NCBI GenBank assembly: GCA_025560025.1
Contig: CP048486.1
Span: 1,054,001-1,118,000, forward strand
Direction: 5' to 3'
Source of the DNA: Agrobacterium tumefaciens
GTDB lineage: Bacteria; Pseudomonadota; Alphaproteobacteria; Rhizobiales; Rhizobiaceae
DNA length: 64,000 nucleotides
Shown here in pieces: positions 48,203-57,317 of the stretch. The translations under genes and the position numbers were made by a program. The notes under the pieces were generated by a model that ran no database searches, was not told the DNA's origin, and was given only the letters and a program-made list of their open reading frames with translations. Each line of letters starts with the position of its first letter. Position 1 is the stretch's first letter.

Positions 48203-49501
48203 TCAGGAGGCCGCCTTGATGGACAGGCTTTCGAGATAGGCCGACGGATTTTCCGGGTCGAAGACCTTGCCGTCGAAGAAGGTTTCCTTGCCGCGCGAGG
48301 TGGAGGCGGGCAGATCGGCAACGCCGAGATCCTTGGCCGCCGCGCGCCAGATATCCTCACGGTTCACCTTCTCCACCAGCGCGTTCACATCCGTATCGGG
48401 CGCGAATTTGCCCCAGCGGATGTTTTCCGCGATGAACCAGCTGTCATGGCTGCGGAAGGGATAGGAGGCATGGTCCTGCCAGAACTTCATCTGCAGGCCG
48501 GTATTTTCGAGCACGCGGCCGTTGCCGTAATTGATGTTGCCCTTGAGACGGCCAAGCACATCCTTCGGCGGCACGTTGAACCATTGGCGTTTGCCGAGGA
48601 TGGTGGACATTTCCTCCTTGTGCGCCATGTCATCGCACCATTGCTGCGCCTCCATCACGGCCATCAGCAGCGCCTTGGTGGCGTTGGGGTTCTTCTCCAC
48701 CCAGTCGGCGCGCATGCCGAGCGCCTTTTCCGGATGCCCCTTCCAGAGCTCTCCGGTGGTACAGGCGGTGAAACCGATGCCCTGATTGACGAGCTGCTCG
48801 TTCCAGGGTTCGCCCACACAGAAGACATCCATATTGCCGACCTTCATATTGGCAACCATCTGCGGCGGCGGAACGACGATGGTGGAGACGTCCTTGTCCG
48901 GATCGATGCCGCCGGCGGCCAGCCAGTAGCGGATCCAGAGATCATGCGTGCCGCCGGGGAAGGTCATGGCGGCCTTGATTTCCTTGCCCTCGGCCTTCTT
49001 TTTCTCGAAAGCCGCCTTCAGCTTGGAGGCATCCAGCTGAACGCCGGTTTCGGCATATTCCTTGGCGACGGAAATGCCCTGGCTGTCGAGGTTGAGGCGG
49101 GCGAGGATGGTCATCGGCACCGGCACATTGTTCTGGGTCACCTTGCCGGTATGCATGAGATAGGGCATGGGCGTCAGAATATGCGCGCCATCGATGCCGT
49201 TCGATGCGCCGCCGAGCACGAGATTGTCGCGTGTCGCACCCCAGGAGGCCTGTTTCAGAACCTCGACGTCAGGCATGCCGTGTTTGGCGAACAGGCCCTT
49301 TTCCGCTGCAATGATGAGCGGAGCGGCATCCGTGAGCGCGATAAAGCCGATTTTCGCGCCTTTCACCTCGGGCTCAGCGGTGGCTGCGAAAGCACCGGAC
49401 GGAAAGGCCACGCGCACGGCGCTGACAAGGGCGGCGGTGGCTGTCGTCTTCAGTATCGTGCGGCGGCTGATATCGCCGGAGAATATCTTTTTCATTCGCA
49501 T
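48203..49501 (-). CDS. nrtA: Nitrate-binding protein NrtA
   Basis: 432-aa periplasmic binding protein of the NrtA/CmpA family. The leader DISRRTILKTTATAALVSA carries a twin-arginine motif, suggesting Tat export. Mature motifs include DAAPLIIAAEKGLFAKHG, AHILTPMPYLMHTG and RYWLAAGGIDPDKDV. It is the first gene of the nitrate operon, 190 bases downstream of a sigma-54 promoter. Confidence 0.92.
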   Translation of the reverse strand: MRMKKIFSGDISRRTILKTTATAALVSAVRVAFPSGAFAATAEPEVKGAKIGFIALTDAAPLIIAAEKGLFAKHGMPDVEVLKQASWGATRDNLVLGGASNGIDGAHILTPMPYLMHTGKVTQNNVPVPMTILARLNLDSQGISVAKEYAETGVQLDASKLKAAFEKKKAEGKEIKAAMTFPGGTHDLWIRYWLAAGGIDPDKDVSTIVVPPPQMVANMKVGNMDVFCVGEPWNEQLVNQGIGFTACTTGELWKGHPEKALGMRADWVEKNPNATKALLMAVMEAQQWCDDMAHKEEMSTILGKRQWFNVPPKDVLGRLKGNINYGNGRVLENTGLQMKFWQDHASYPFRSHDSWFIAENIRWGKFAPDTDVNALVEKVNREDIWRAAAKDLGVADLPASTSRGKETFFDGKVFDPENPSAYLESLSIKAAS

Positions 49502-49691
49502 GTTCCCCTTATTGGGCCACCTCTGCGGGTGACGTTTTCGCTTGCGAAAAAACCTGAAAATAAAAAAACGCCGCTCGGTGTTTGCGCCTGCGGAACGGGA
49601 GGTGTTCCGGGCAGCAAAACCTTGCGACGTCTATGTCTTTGAAAGCGCCTATGCCGCGCCCTGCTTGCCCCGATCGCCGTTGACCGGTGCA
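49502..49691 (-). promoter_or_regulatory. Nitrate operon leader, probable NasT antitermination target
   Basis: 190-base untranslated leader read on the minus strand. It has a hexaloop hairpin GAC-AUAGAC-GUC (49626-49637), whose A1/G4 pattern suits ANTAR proteins. A larger stem around 49584-49612 and a weak GC stem followed by seven U (49562-49568) resemble a terminator. A second palindrome TTTTCGC-TT-GCGAAAA lies at 49535-49550. The NasT gene nearby supports antitermination; the exact fold is not certain. Confidence 0.45.
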
Positions 49692-49701
49692 AACAGGAAG
49701 A

Positions 49702-49717
49702 AGCAAAGAGCGTGCCA
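49702..49717 (-). promoter_or_regulatory. Sigma-54 (RpoN) promoter of the nitrate operon
   Basis: TGGCAC-N5-TTGCT on the minus strand matches the RpoN -24/-12 consensus exactly. It predicts transcription from about 49691 and NtrC-type nitrogen control of nrtABC-nirBD-nasA-cysG. The rest of the 373-base gap, toward nasS, holds a GTGCAAA half-site near 49817 but no gene. Confidence 0.75.
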
Positions 49718-49874
49718 GTTTATATATTTAAAGCTATAATACTGAAAATAAATGGTAATTTTTGAAATTCGAACGAGTGCTCAGATTTTGATCAACGCAA
49801 TTTTTGTCTGCTGTTTGTGCAAAATAAAAGGCTCCGCGCTTGAAATTTGCGCAGCCCGCAAGGCCTGACGCCAA

Positions 49875-51170
49875 TCACGCCTCTCCAGCGGGCGGTGAAA
49901 ACGGCGAGGATGTGCGCACGGAAAAGGCATTGACGTAACCCGCAATATCGGCCGGATCGAAAACGAAACCATCCACGAAACGGTCCCCCTCTTCCTGCCC
50001 TTCGATACGGATATCGGCATCGCCGGGTGCATTGGCATCTCCCAGCGCCGCCCGATAAATATCGGGTCGATAGGCGGATACAGCAGCCTGTACGCCCGCT
50101 TCAGAAAATTCCGCCTGCCCCCAGCGGATCATCTGGCTGTAAATCCACAATGCCTGGCTCCGGCGCGGATAATTGGCATGGCCGTGATGGAAGATGAAAT
50201 AATTGTCGATGATCCGGCGGTTGCCCTGGCTGTCGATATTGAACTCACCGGCGAGCACATGGCGGATGATGCTTTGCGGCGCATCGATATAACGGGGATC
50301 GGCGAGCGCCCTGCTGAGCTCATCGTGATTTTCCGCAAGGTCACACCAACGCGCCGCCGCATCGAGCGCCGTCAGCAGCCGGCCGACCGTTTCCTGCTGG
50401 CCTTCCGCCCATTCAGGCCGCATGCCAATGACTTTTTCGGGCGCGGAAGGCCATAAATCCTGCTTGGCCGCAACGATCCTGCCCACACCGCGTTCGGCGG
50501 CGACGATGTTCCACGGCGCGCCGACACAGAAGCCGTCGATAGCGCCCGCCGCCAGCGCATCCGATGTCAGGGGCGGCGGTACCACCACCAGCTTGACATC
50601 ATGATCGGGGTGAATACCGCCAGCGGCAAGCCAATAACGGAATTCGTAATTGTGAGACGAAAACGGATAGGTCATGCCCAGCGTCGGCGGCGCTTCGCCC
50701 CGCGCTCGCATGTCAACGAGCACCTGCTTCAGCGCCTTGGCGTTTTCCAGCGCTCCCGCTGTTTCGGAAAGGCCCGTCAACGCCTTCATCCGGGCAAAAA
50801 GCCGGGTCGAAAGCGTAATCGCATTGCCGCCTCGCCCGAGCGAAAAGGGCGTGATCGTCGGTGAAGGGTTGGAGCCGAGCCCGAGCATGGAGGCAACAGG
50901 CATTGGCGAGAGCATATGCGCGATATCGAATTGCCTGAATGCCAGCCGGTCACGCACGTTCGCCCAGGACACATCCTTGACGAGATCGAGCGACAGGCCC
51001 TCGCGCTCGGCAAAACCGAATTCGGCCGCTGCGATCAGGACGGAGGCGTCGACAAGCGGGATGAAACCGGCACGCAGGCGTTTTTGCCGATCATTGCCCA
51101 CGATTGCGGGCGCGCCTGTTGCCCGTGTCCCTGCACTATCCGATCCGGCCGTTTTTTCCGGTGCCGCCAT
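49875..51170 (-). CDS. nasS: Nitrate sensor NasS
   Basis: 431-aa NrtA-like protein with no signal peptide, so it is cytoplasmic. It shares AHMLSPMPVASMLGLG and FRYWLAAGGIHPDHDVKLVVVPPP with NrtA. In known NasS-NasT systems NasS holds NasT until nitrate binds. ATG 51170 is 8 bases after GGAG; an in-frame GTG at 51179 is an alternative. It follows nasT on the same strand. Confidence 0.88.
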   Translation of the reverse strand: MAAPEKTAGSDSAGTRATGAPAIVGNDRQKRLRAGFIPLVDASVLIAAAEFGFAEREGLSLDLVKDVSWANVRDRLAFRQFDIAHMLSPMPVASMLGLGSNPSPTITPFSLGRGGNAITLSTRLFARMKALTGLSETAGALENAKALKQVLVDMRARGEAPPTLGMTYPFSSHNYEFRYWLAAGGIHPDHDVKLVVVPPPLTSDALAAGAIDGFCVGAPWNIVAAERGVGRIVAAKQDLWPSAPEKVIGMRPEWAEGQQETVGRLLTALDAAARWCDLAENHDELSRALADPRYIDAPQSIIRHVLAGEFNIDSQGNRRIIDNYFIFHHGHANYPRRSQALWIYSQMIRWGQAEFSEAGVQAAVSAYRPDIYRAALGDANAPGDADIRIEGQEEGDRFVDGFVFDPADIAGYVNAFSVRTSSPFSPPAGEA

Positions 51171-51206
51171 ATCATACACTCCACACTGTCCAACCGGCGG
51201 GGTTCG

Positions 51207-51794
51207 TCACATCAACAGACCCGCTGCGGTGACCACGCTTTGCGCGATCTCGGAAATTTTCTTTTTCTCGTTCATTGCCGTTTGTCGCAAAAGCGCGAAG
51301 GCTTCCTCCTCGGAAAGGCCACGCATCTTCATCAGGATGCCCTTGGCGCGCTCGATGACCTTGCGTTCCTCCAGTGCCGATTTGGCGTCGGCAAGTTCCC
51401 GTTGCAGCCGGCTGAAAGCATTAAAGCGGCTGACCGCCATATCGAGAATGGGCTTGACCCGCTCTTTCTTCAGCCCGTCCACCACATAGGCGGAAACGCC
51501 AGCTTCGACGGCTGCCTCGATGGAAGCCGTATCGGAGCGGTCGACAAACATGGCGATTGGACGACCGACCGTGCGCGTGAGCTGGAACAGATGCTCCATC
51601 ATGTCACGGTTGGGGTTTTCGAGATCGATGAAGATGACATCGGGCTGCAGCGTCTCGATGGTGCGCGCCACACCGTTCACCTCATGGATGACGGTGACGC
51701 GATGATAACCGGCCTCGCGCAATCCCTCCTCGATGATGGAGGCTCGGATCGCGTTTTCGTCGATAACGAGAATGGTGAGGTCGCGAAGCGTCAT
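51207..51794 (-). CDS. nasT: ANTAR-domain antiterminator NasT
   Basis: 195-aa regulator with an N-terminal receiver-like domain (ILVIDENAIRASIIEEGL; FIDLENPNRDMMEHLF) and a C-terminal ANTAR RNA-binding domain (ALEERKVIERAKGILMKMRG, then AFALLRQTAM). Acts on the leader RNA ahead of nrtA when released by NasS. ATG 51794 (MTLRDLTILVID) is chosen over 51830 from the domain boundary. Confidence 0.9.
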   Translation of the reverse strand: MTLRDLTILVIDENAIRASIIEEGLREAGYHRVTVIHEVNGVARTIETLQPDVIFIDLENPNRDMMEHLFQLTRTVGRPIAMFVDRSDTASIEAAVEAGVSAYVVDGLKKERVKPILDMAVSRFNAFSRLQRELADAKSALEERKVIERAKGILMKMRGLSEEEAFALLRQTAMNEKKKISEIAQSVVTAAGLLM

Positions 51795-51896
51795 GGACGC
51801 ATTGATGACGCAGCGCAGCAAACTTGGCAATCGGCTGCGCGAGCAAAAATAAGGCGGAAGCGAAAAGGAGCGTCACGCCCCTCCTCACCGGACATG

Positions 51897-52562
51897 TCAG
51901 GAAGCGTGTTCGACGGCGCGTTCGAGCGCCTTCAAAACCGTACGCTCTGACAGATTGAGGTAGATTTCCATCTCGTCGCCCGCTTCGCCAGCCTTTCCTT
52001 CCTCCATGAGCGACAGGATCTTGCTGTTCATGTCGACGAAGGGAGAATGAAGCTGTTCAGGGTCTTTCAACAGGCCAAAACAAAGCCTGAGTTCAGCGGC
52101 GATGCGTTCGTAAAAATCGCTGAGACGCGCGCTATCGAGGAGATCGACCACGGCGGCATGAAATTTCATATTGGCGCTGCCCACGCCCAGCCAGTCGGCC
52201 TGGTCGCGCTTCACCTTGGCATCCTCGACCGCCGCGCGCATCGTCCGGATAGCCGGATGCTTGTGCCAGGCCTGACGCAGGGCGCCGCATTCCACCATGC
52301 GCCGCACGCGATAGATGTCGATCACGGATGCCATGGTGGGAACAGCAACGAAAACGCCGCGATTGGCCTCGTGGCGCAACAGCCCATCCTTTGTCAGCAG
52401 ACGGAAAGCTTCGCGCAGGGAATTGCGGGAGACATCAAAGCGCTCGCTGAAGGCTGCCTCCGATAGACGCTGTCCCGGCATCAACTCGCCGGAGATCAGC
52501 AGGGTCCGGATACCCTTGGCCAATCGATCCGCAAGCGGAAGACCTTCTATCGTTTCCGTCAT
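51897..52562 (-). CDS. GntR-family regulator (FadR/FCD subgroup)
   Basis: 221-aa regulator. The winged helix has LSEAAFSERFDVSRNSLREAFRLL near residues 34-57, and the FCD effector domain has FHAAVVDLLDS. ATG 52562 follows AAGGAAAGAAG; the longer frame from 52643 has no family match. It is divergent from the transporter-pxp operon (265-base gap) and a TTGTTGAACAA palindrome lies between, so it most likely represses that operon. Confidence 0.87.
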   Translation of the reverse strand: MTETIEGLPLADRLAKGIRTLLISGELMPGQRLSEAAFSERFDVSRNSLREAFRLLTKDGLLRHEANRGVFVAVPTMASVIDIYRVRRMVECGALRQAWHKHPAIRTMRAAVEDAKVKRDQADWLGVGSANMKFHAAVVDLLDSARLSDFYERIAAELRLCFGLLKDPEQLHSPFVDMNSKILSLMEEGKAGEAGDEMEIYLNLSERTVLKALERAVEHAS

Positions 52563-52733
52563 GGCGCTTCTTTCCTTAAGGCAATGCAGCATCGGGAATT
52601 CCGTGACAGGCAAGTTCGGGCACGGCATGATTGCCCATAGCACAAAGCATTAGCAAAGCACGAAAAAAACGTGATTAAATCCTGCTCATGACGTCCAACA
52701 AATAGACAAAATGAAAGAACGATAACTTTATAT

Positions 52734-52744
52734 TGTTGAACAAA
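52734..52744. promoter_or_regulatory. Palindromic operator for the GntR regulator
   Basis: TTGTTGAACAA is a perfect 11-base palindrome of the GT-N-AC type used by FadR-subgroup proteins. TTGACA follows at 52747-52752, although no convincing -10 element lies at normal spacing. Confidence 0.45.
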
Positions 52745-52827
52745 GTTGACAATTTCGCAGAACACGACAAGATCGGCGGCATAAAGCATCCGCGAGGGGC
52801 GGATTGCGACAGGAGCGGAGAAAATCC

Positions 52828-54084
52828 ATGGAGCAGAAAAAGCTCACGCCCGCCGACCCGAACGAGGTCGCACAGAAGGCGAAAAACCAGCGTTATGCCT
52901 TGCTTTCGGCAATGTTCTTGATGTCCATGTCCGCTGTCGGACCGGGCTTCATCACGCAAACAGCGAATTTCACGGTGAAACTGGGCGCCGCATTCGCATT
53001 CGCCATCATTATTTCCATCCTGATCGACTTTGTCGTGCAGGCCAATATCTGGCGCATCGTTACCATTACCCGCATGCGGGCACCGGCCATCGCCAATGCC
53101 GCCATTCCGGGTTCGGGTTATCTGCTCGCCATTCTCGTCATCATCGGCGGCCTGTTTTTCAACATCGGCAATATCGGCGGCGCCGGCCTCGGCTTTAACG
53201 CCATGATCGATCTCGACCCGAAGATCGGCGGCGCGATCGGCGCGCTGGCGGCCATCGGTATCTTCCTGTCCCGTCGGGCGGGCATTGCCATGGACCGCGT
53301 CGTTTTCGTGGCCGCCTTTGTCAAACTCGCGCTGATCCTTTACGCAGCTTATGTTTCCGGCCCGCCGGTGGCAGAAGCCTTCCGCCAGACCTTCCTGCCG
53401 GATACGATCGATTTCGTCACCATCACCACCATCGTCGGTGGCACGGTCGGCGGCTATATCACCTATGCCGGCGCGCATCGCCTGCTGGACAAGGGAATGG
53501 TCGGCGTTGAAAATATCAATGCGGTCAATCGCGCGGCATTGAGCGGCATCGCGATTACCGGCGTTCTGCGCTACATCCTGTTCCTTGCCATTCTCGGCGT
53601 CGTCGCAAGCGGCGTGGTCATCGATCTCTCGGGCAAAGCTGCAAACCCGGCGGGCCAAGCTTTCCATGCCGCCGCCGGCAATATCGGCTACCGTCTGTTT
53701 GGCGCGGTTTTCCTCGCCTCGGCCATGACCAGCATCATCGGTGCGGCCTACACCTCCGTTTCGTTCCTGACGGCTTTCAAGCCCGACATCACGGAACGCC
53801 AGCGCAATTTGGCCACCGTCGGCTTCATCGCCATTTCGCTGATCGCCTATATCATCATCACCACACCGCCCGCAGCCATGCTCGTCTTTGTCGGCGGCCT
53901 GAACGGTCTCGTTCTGCCCATCGGCCTTTCGATCTTTATGTATGCCGCCTGGAAACGCGCCGATCTGATGCACGGCTATCACTACCCGCGCTGGCTGCTG
54001 GTGCTTGGCGTGCTGACCTGCGTACTCACCTGGTATATGGCCTATAAGTCGGCGGGCGCGATCTTTGCCCTGCTCGGCTACTGA
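52828..54084 (+). CDS. NRAMP-fold transporter, YcsG-like, without metal motifs
   Basis: 418-aa membrane protein with about eleven hydrophobic segments, distantly related to NRAMP metal transporters. The first helix has [12 protein letters not shown] but not the metal-binding DPGN, and the sixth-helix region reads [10 protein letters not shown] instead of MPHN. It therefore should not carry Mn or Fe in the usual way. Bacillus YcsG is also encoded with pxp genes. ATG 52828 is 7 bases after GGAGAAAA. Uptake of 5-oxoproline or a related acid is a plausible inference. Confidence 0.8.
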   Translation: MEQKKLTPADPNEVAQKAKNQRYALLSAMFLMSMSAVGPGFITQTANFTVKLGAAFAFAIIISILIDFVVQANIWRIVTITRMRAPAIANAAIPGSGYLLAILVIIGGLFFNIGNIGGAGLGFNAMIDLDPKIGGAIGALAAIGIFLSRRAGIAMDRVVFVAAFVKLALILYAAYVSGPPVAEAFRQTFLPDTIDFVTITTIVGGTVGGYITYAGAHRLLDKGMVGVENINAVNRAALSGIAITGVLRYILFLAILGVVASGVVIDLSGKAANPAGQAFHAAAGNIGYRLFGAVFLASAMTSIIGAAYTSVSFLTAFKPDITERQRNLATVGFIAISLIAYIIITTPPAAMLVFVGGLNGLVLPIGLSIFMYAAWKRADLMHGYHYPRWLLVLGVLTCVLTWYMAYKSAGAIFALLGY

Positions 54085-54104
54085 TAAATTTAAGGGAGGC
54101 AAAC

Positions 54105-54872
54105 ATGGCCGCTATCGATCTCAACAGCGATCTTGGCGAAAGCTACGGCGCATGGCGCATGGGAGACGACGAGGCGATGCTCGCCATCGTTTCCAGCGCC
54201 AACATCGCCTGCGGATTTCATGCCGGTGACCCGGCCGGTATCTACCGCACCGTCAAGGCCGCCGCCGAAAAGGGCGTGGTCGTCGGCGCCCATGTTTCCT
54301 ATCCTGACCGCGTCGGCTTCGGCCGCCGCGATCTGGACGCGACTTCGGAAGAACTGATCGCCGATGTCATCTACCAGATCGGCGCACTGAAAGGCGTCGC
54401 CGCCGCTGCCGGCACAACGGTGCGTTACGTCAAGCCGCACGGCGCGCTTTACAACCGCATCGCCAATGACGCGAAACAGGGGCAGGCCGTCATTGACGGC
54501 ATCAAGGCCATAGATCCTTCGCTGGTACTGATGGGTCTCGCGAACGCGCCTATCCTCGATCTTGCCCGCAAAGCAGGCCTTGCCGTTGTCGCAGAAGCTT
54601 TCGCGGATCGCGCCTATACGCCTCAGGGCCAGCTCGTCTCCCGCCGCGAGGCCGGTGCCGTGCTGCACGACGCGGCCAAAATCGCCGACCGCATGGTACA
54701 GCTTGCCCGCGAAGGCACGCTTGAGGCCATCGATGGCAGCATCATAAAGATCGAAGCGCAATCCATCTGCGTGCATGGCGACAGCCCCGGCGCGGTCGCC
54801 ATCGCCCAGGAAATCCGCCGTCGTTTCGAGGCTGATGGTATCGACATCCGTTCCTTTGCATCCAATCGCTGA
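54105..54872 (+). CDS. pxpA: 5-oxoprolinase subunit PxpA (LamB/YcsF family)
   Basis: 255-aa protein with all family motifs: [31 protein letters not shown] (Lys110-His112) and EAFADRAY. Part of the ATP-dependent PxpABC 5-oxoprolinase, which opens the lactam ring to glutamate. GGGAGG precedes ATG 54105. This copy is canonical, unlike the one at 4106-4873. Second gene of the operon. Confidence 0.9.
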   Translation: MAAIDLNSDLGESYGAWRMGDDEAMLAIVSSANIACGFHAGDPAGIYRTVKAAAEKGVVVGAHVSYPDRVGFGRRDLDATSEELIADVIYQIGALKGVAAAAGTTVRYVKPHGALYNRIANDAKQGQAVIDGIKAIDPSLVLMGLANAPILDLARKAGLAVVAEAFADRAYTPQGQLVSRREAGAVLHDAAKIADRMVQLAREGTLEAIDGSIIKIEAQSICVHGDSPGAVAIAQEIRRRFEADGIDIRSFASNR

Positions 54873-54883
54873 AAGGATAGCCG

Positions 54884-55693
54884 ATGACGATACCGACATC
54901 CTATCTCAACCACACGGACGCGGAGGCCGCGCGCCAGGCCCGTGCGACCTATCGCGACGGCCTCGTCGCCCCAACTTCCGGCATTGCACCCGGCTTCACG
55001 CAGGCGAACATGATCGTGCTGCCGCGCGACTGGGCCTTCGATTTCCTGCTTTACGCGCAGCGCAATCCCAAACCCTGCCCGGTGCTGGATGTCTCCGATC
55101 CCGGTTCGCCCACCACGCTTCTGGCGCCCGGCGCCGATCTGAGAACCGATCTGCCACTCTACCGCATCTGGCGGGACGGCAAGCTCGTCGAGGAAACGGC
55201 TGACGCCACCGCCGCCTGGGCGGAGCGTGACGATCTCGTCGCCTTCCTGATCGGCTGCAGCTTCACCTTCGAAACGCCGATGGTGGAAGCGGGCATCGAA
55301 ATCCGCCACATGACCGACAAGAGCAATGTGCCGATGTATCTCACCAACCGAGCGTGCCGCCCGGCCGGTCGGCTAAAGGGCAATATGGTCGTTTCCATGC
55401 GGCCGATCCCGGCCTCGCGCGTGGCCGATGCTGCGACCATTTCGGGACGTTTCCCGGCCGTACACGGGTCACCCGTGCATGTCGGCGCACCGGAAGAGAT
55501 CGGAATTACCGATCTTGCAAAGCCTGATTTCGGCGATGCGGTGCGGATCGAGCCGGGCGAAGTTCCGGTGTTCTGGGCCTGCGGCGTGACGCCGCAGGCG
55601 GCCGTGATGGCGTCTGGCGTGCCCTTTGCGATCACCCATGCGCCGGGACACATGTTCATCACCGACATTCCCGATTCAGCCTATCACGCGTGA
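54884..55693 (+). CDS. DUF1445 protein, D-glutamate cyclase/hydro-lyase-like (YcsI)
   Basis: 269-aa protein of the YcsI/DUF1445 family. [15 protein letters not shown] near residue 33, [10 protein letters not shown] near 121 and [10 protein letters not shown] near 168 are conserved. The mammalian DGLUCY protein, which cyclises D-glutamate to 5-oxo-D-proline, contains this domain, which fits a neighbouring 5-oxoprolinase. In bacteria the activity is not settled. It starts 11 bases after pxpA. Confidence 0.83.
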   Translation: MTIPTSYLNHTDAEAARQARATYRDGLVAPTSGIAPGFTQANMIVLPRDWAFDFLLYAQRNPKPCPVLDVSDPGSPTTLLAPGADLRTDLPLYRIWRDGKLVEETADATAAWAERDDLVAFLIGCSFTFETPMVEAGIEIRHMTDKSNVPMYLTNRACRPAGRLKGNMVVSMRPIPASRVADAATISGRFPAVHGSPVHVGAPEEIGITDLAKPDFGDAVRIEPGEVPVFWACGVTPQAAVMASGVPFAITHAPGHMFITDIPDSAYHA

Positions 55694-55700
55694 GGACATG

Positions 55701-57317
55701 ATGCGTTTTCTCCCCGTCAGCCTCACCACCATTCTTGTTGAACTCGCCGATCTCGATGAAACGCTGGCGCTTTTCGCCTCGCTTCAGAACGATCCGGTCG
55801 AGGGCATCGAAGAGACGGTTCCGGCTGCCCGCACCCTGATGATCCGCTTTCGCCCTGAAAAGATCGATGCCGAAGCGCTGGCCGCGCGGCTGGCAAGCCG
55901 TGATCTCTCGGCAAAAATCGCGCCTTCGGACAATCTCGTTGAAATCCCCGTCCACTATAATGGTGAGGATCTCGCCGATGTTGCCGAATTGACCGGCATG
56001 AGCATCGAAGAGGTCATCCGCCGCCATACCGAAAGCGAATTCACCGTGGCCTTCTGCGGTTTCGCTCCCGGCTTCGGTTATCTGGTCGGTGGCGATCCGG
56101 CGCTGCATGTGCCGCGCCGGCAAAGCCCGCGCACCCGCATTCCGGCAGGTTCAGTGGCGCTGGCCGGTGCCTTCAGCGGCGTCTATCCGCAAAACAGCCC
56201 CGGCGGCTGGCAGATTATCGGCACCACGCCGGTCAAGATGTGGGATATAGACCGCGATCCCGGTGCGCTTTTTCAGCCGGGTTACCGGGTGCGTTTCTTC
56301 GACATGGACAAGGCCGGCAAAACGGTCGACATCCCCGTCTCGGCACCACGCAGCGCCGGGAAAGACCGGGCAAAAGTAGGCCCGCATTTCGAGGTGCTCG
56401 CAGCCCCCATGCCCGCCATCTTCCAGGATCTCGGCCGTTTCGGCCAGACCGGACAGGGCGTCTCGGCCTCCGGTGCGCTGGATCGTGGCGCGTTCAATGC
56501 CGCAAACCGCATCGTTGGTAATCCCGTCAACACGCCATGTCTCGAACTGACGCTCGGTGGATTTTCCTTTAAAAGCACAAGCCGTGCCGTCATCGGCATT
56601 GCAGGTGCGCCCTGCCCCGTCACCATCACCACGACGGATAGCAGCTTCGCAGCAAAGACCCATGGCCCGGTGTCGCTCGAACCCGGTGATGTGGTCACTT
56701 TCGGCCAGCCGCCAAAGGGCATGCGCTGTTATCTTGCCGTACGCGGCGGCTTCGATGTCGAGCCGGTGCTCGGCAGCTTCGCGACGGATACGCTGGCTGT
56801 CGTCGGCCCAGAGCCGGTGGGTGCAGGCGCCATCCTGCCGCTTAAGGGCGAGAAGACCGGCCTTTCCAGCGTATCGATTGACGAGGTTCCGGCCTTCGAA
56901 GCGCCGGCAACGGGCGAGGTCGTCACGCTGGACGTCGTTCTCGGACCACGAACGGACTGGTTCACGCAGAAGGGCATCGAGACCCTGACCGGCCAGCTCT
57001 GGCAGGTCACCCCGCAATCGAACCGGGTCGGCATCCGCCTTGCCGGCGACGTGCCGGTGGAGCGCAAGGACAGCGCCGAATTGCCGAGCGAAGGCACCGC
57101 GACGGGAGCGATCCAGATTCCCCATAGCGGCCAGCCGGTTCTCTTCCTTGCCGATCACCCGTTGACCGGCGGGTATCCCGTCATCGGCGCGGTCGCCGAA
57201 TATCATCTCGATCTTGCCGGGCAGATCCCGGTGAACGCCAAAATCAAATTCCGCCCGATCGGCTCCTTCGCCGAAATCGCGGCCAAGAACACAGAATTCC
57301 GAGGAGAAAAGCGATGA
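55701..57317 (+). CDS. pxpBC: Fused PxpB-PxpC protein
   Basis: 538-aa fusion. Residues 1-220 are PxpB-like ([23 protein letters not shown]...SPGGW, canonical). Residues about 230-538 are PxpC-like ([21 protein letters not shown]). In the PxpC half the GSRST/GGFGG segment is degenerate: it reads [22 protein letters not shown] 55701 is 5 bases from GAGG; the preceding ATG 55698 is too close. The fusion matches the carboxyltransferase domain layout of urea carboxylase. Confidence 0.87.
   Translation: MRFLPVSLTTILVELADLDETLALFASLQNDPVEGIEETVPAARTLMIRFRPEKIDAEALAARLASRDLSAKIAPSDNLVEIPVHYNGEDLADVAELTGMSIEEVIRRHTESEFTVAFCGFAPGFGYLVGGDPALHVPRRQSPRTRIPAGSVALAGAFSGVYPQNSPGGWQIIGTTPVKMWDIDRDPGALFQPGYRVRFFDMDKAGKTVDIPVSAPRSAGKDRAKVGPHFEVLAAPMPAIFQDLGRFGQTGQGVSASGALDRGAFNAANRIVGNPVNTPCLELTLGGFSFKSTSRAVIGIAGAPCPVTITTTDSSFAAKTHGPVSLEPGDVVTFGQPPKGMRCYLAVRGGFDVEPVLGSFATDTLAVVGPEPVGAGAILPLKGEKTGLSSVSIDEVPAFEAPATGEVVTLDVVLGPRTDWFTQKGIETLTGQLWQVTPQSNRVGIRLAGDVPVERKDSAELPSEGTATGAIQIPHSGQPVLFLADHPLTGGYPVIGAVAEYHLDLAGQIPVNAKIKFRPIGSFAEIAAKNTEFRGEKR

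Noticed and set aside
52747..52775. TTGACA as the -35 of the ycsG-pxp operon promoter
   Set aside because: No plausible -10 at 16-19 bases; kept only as a remark with the GntR palindrome.
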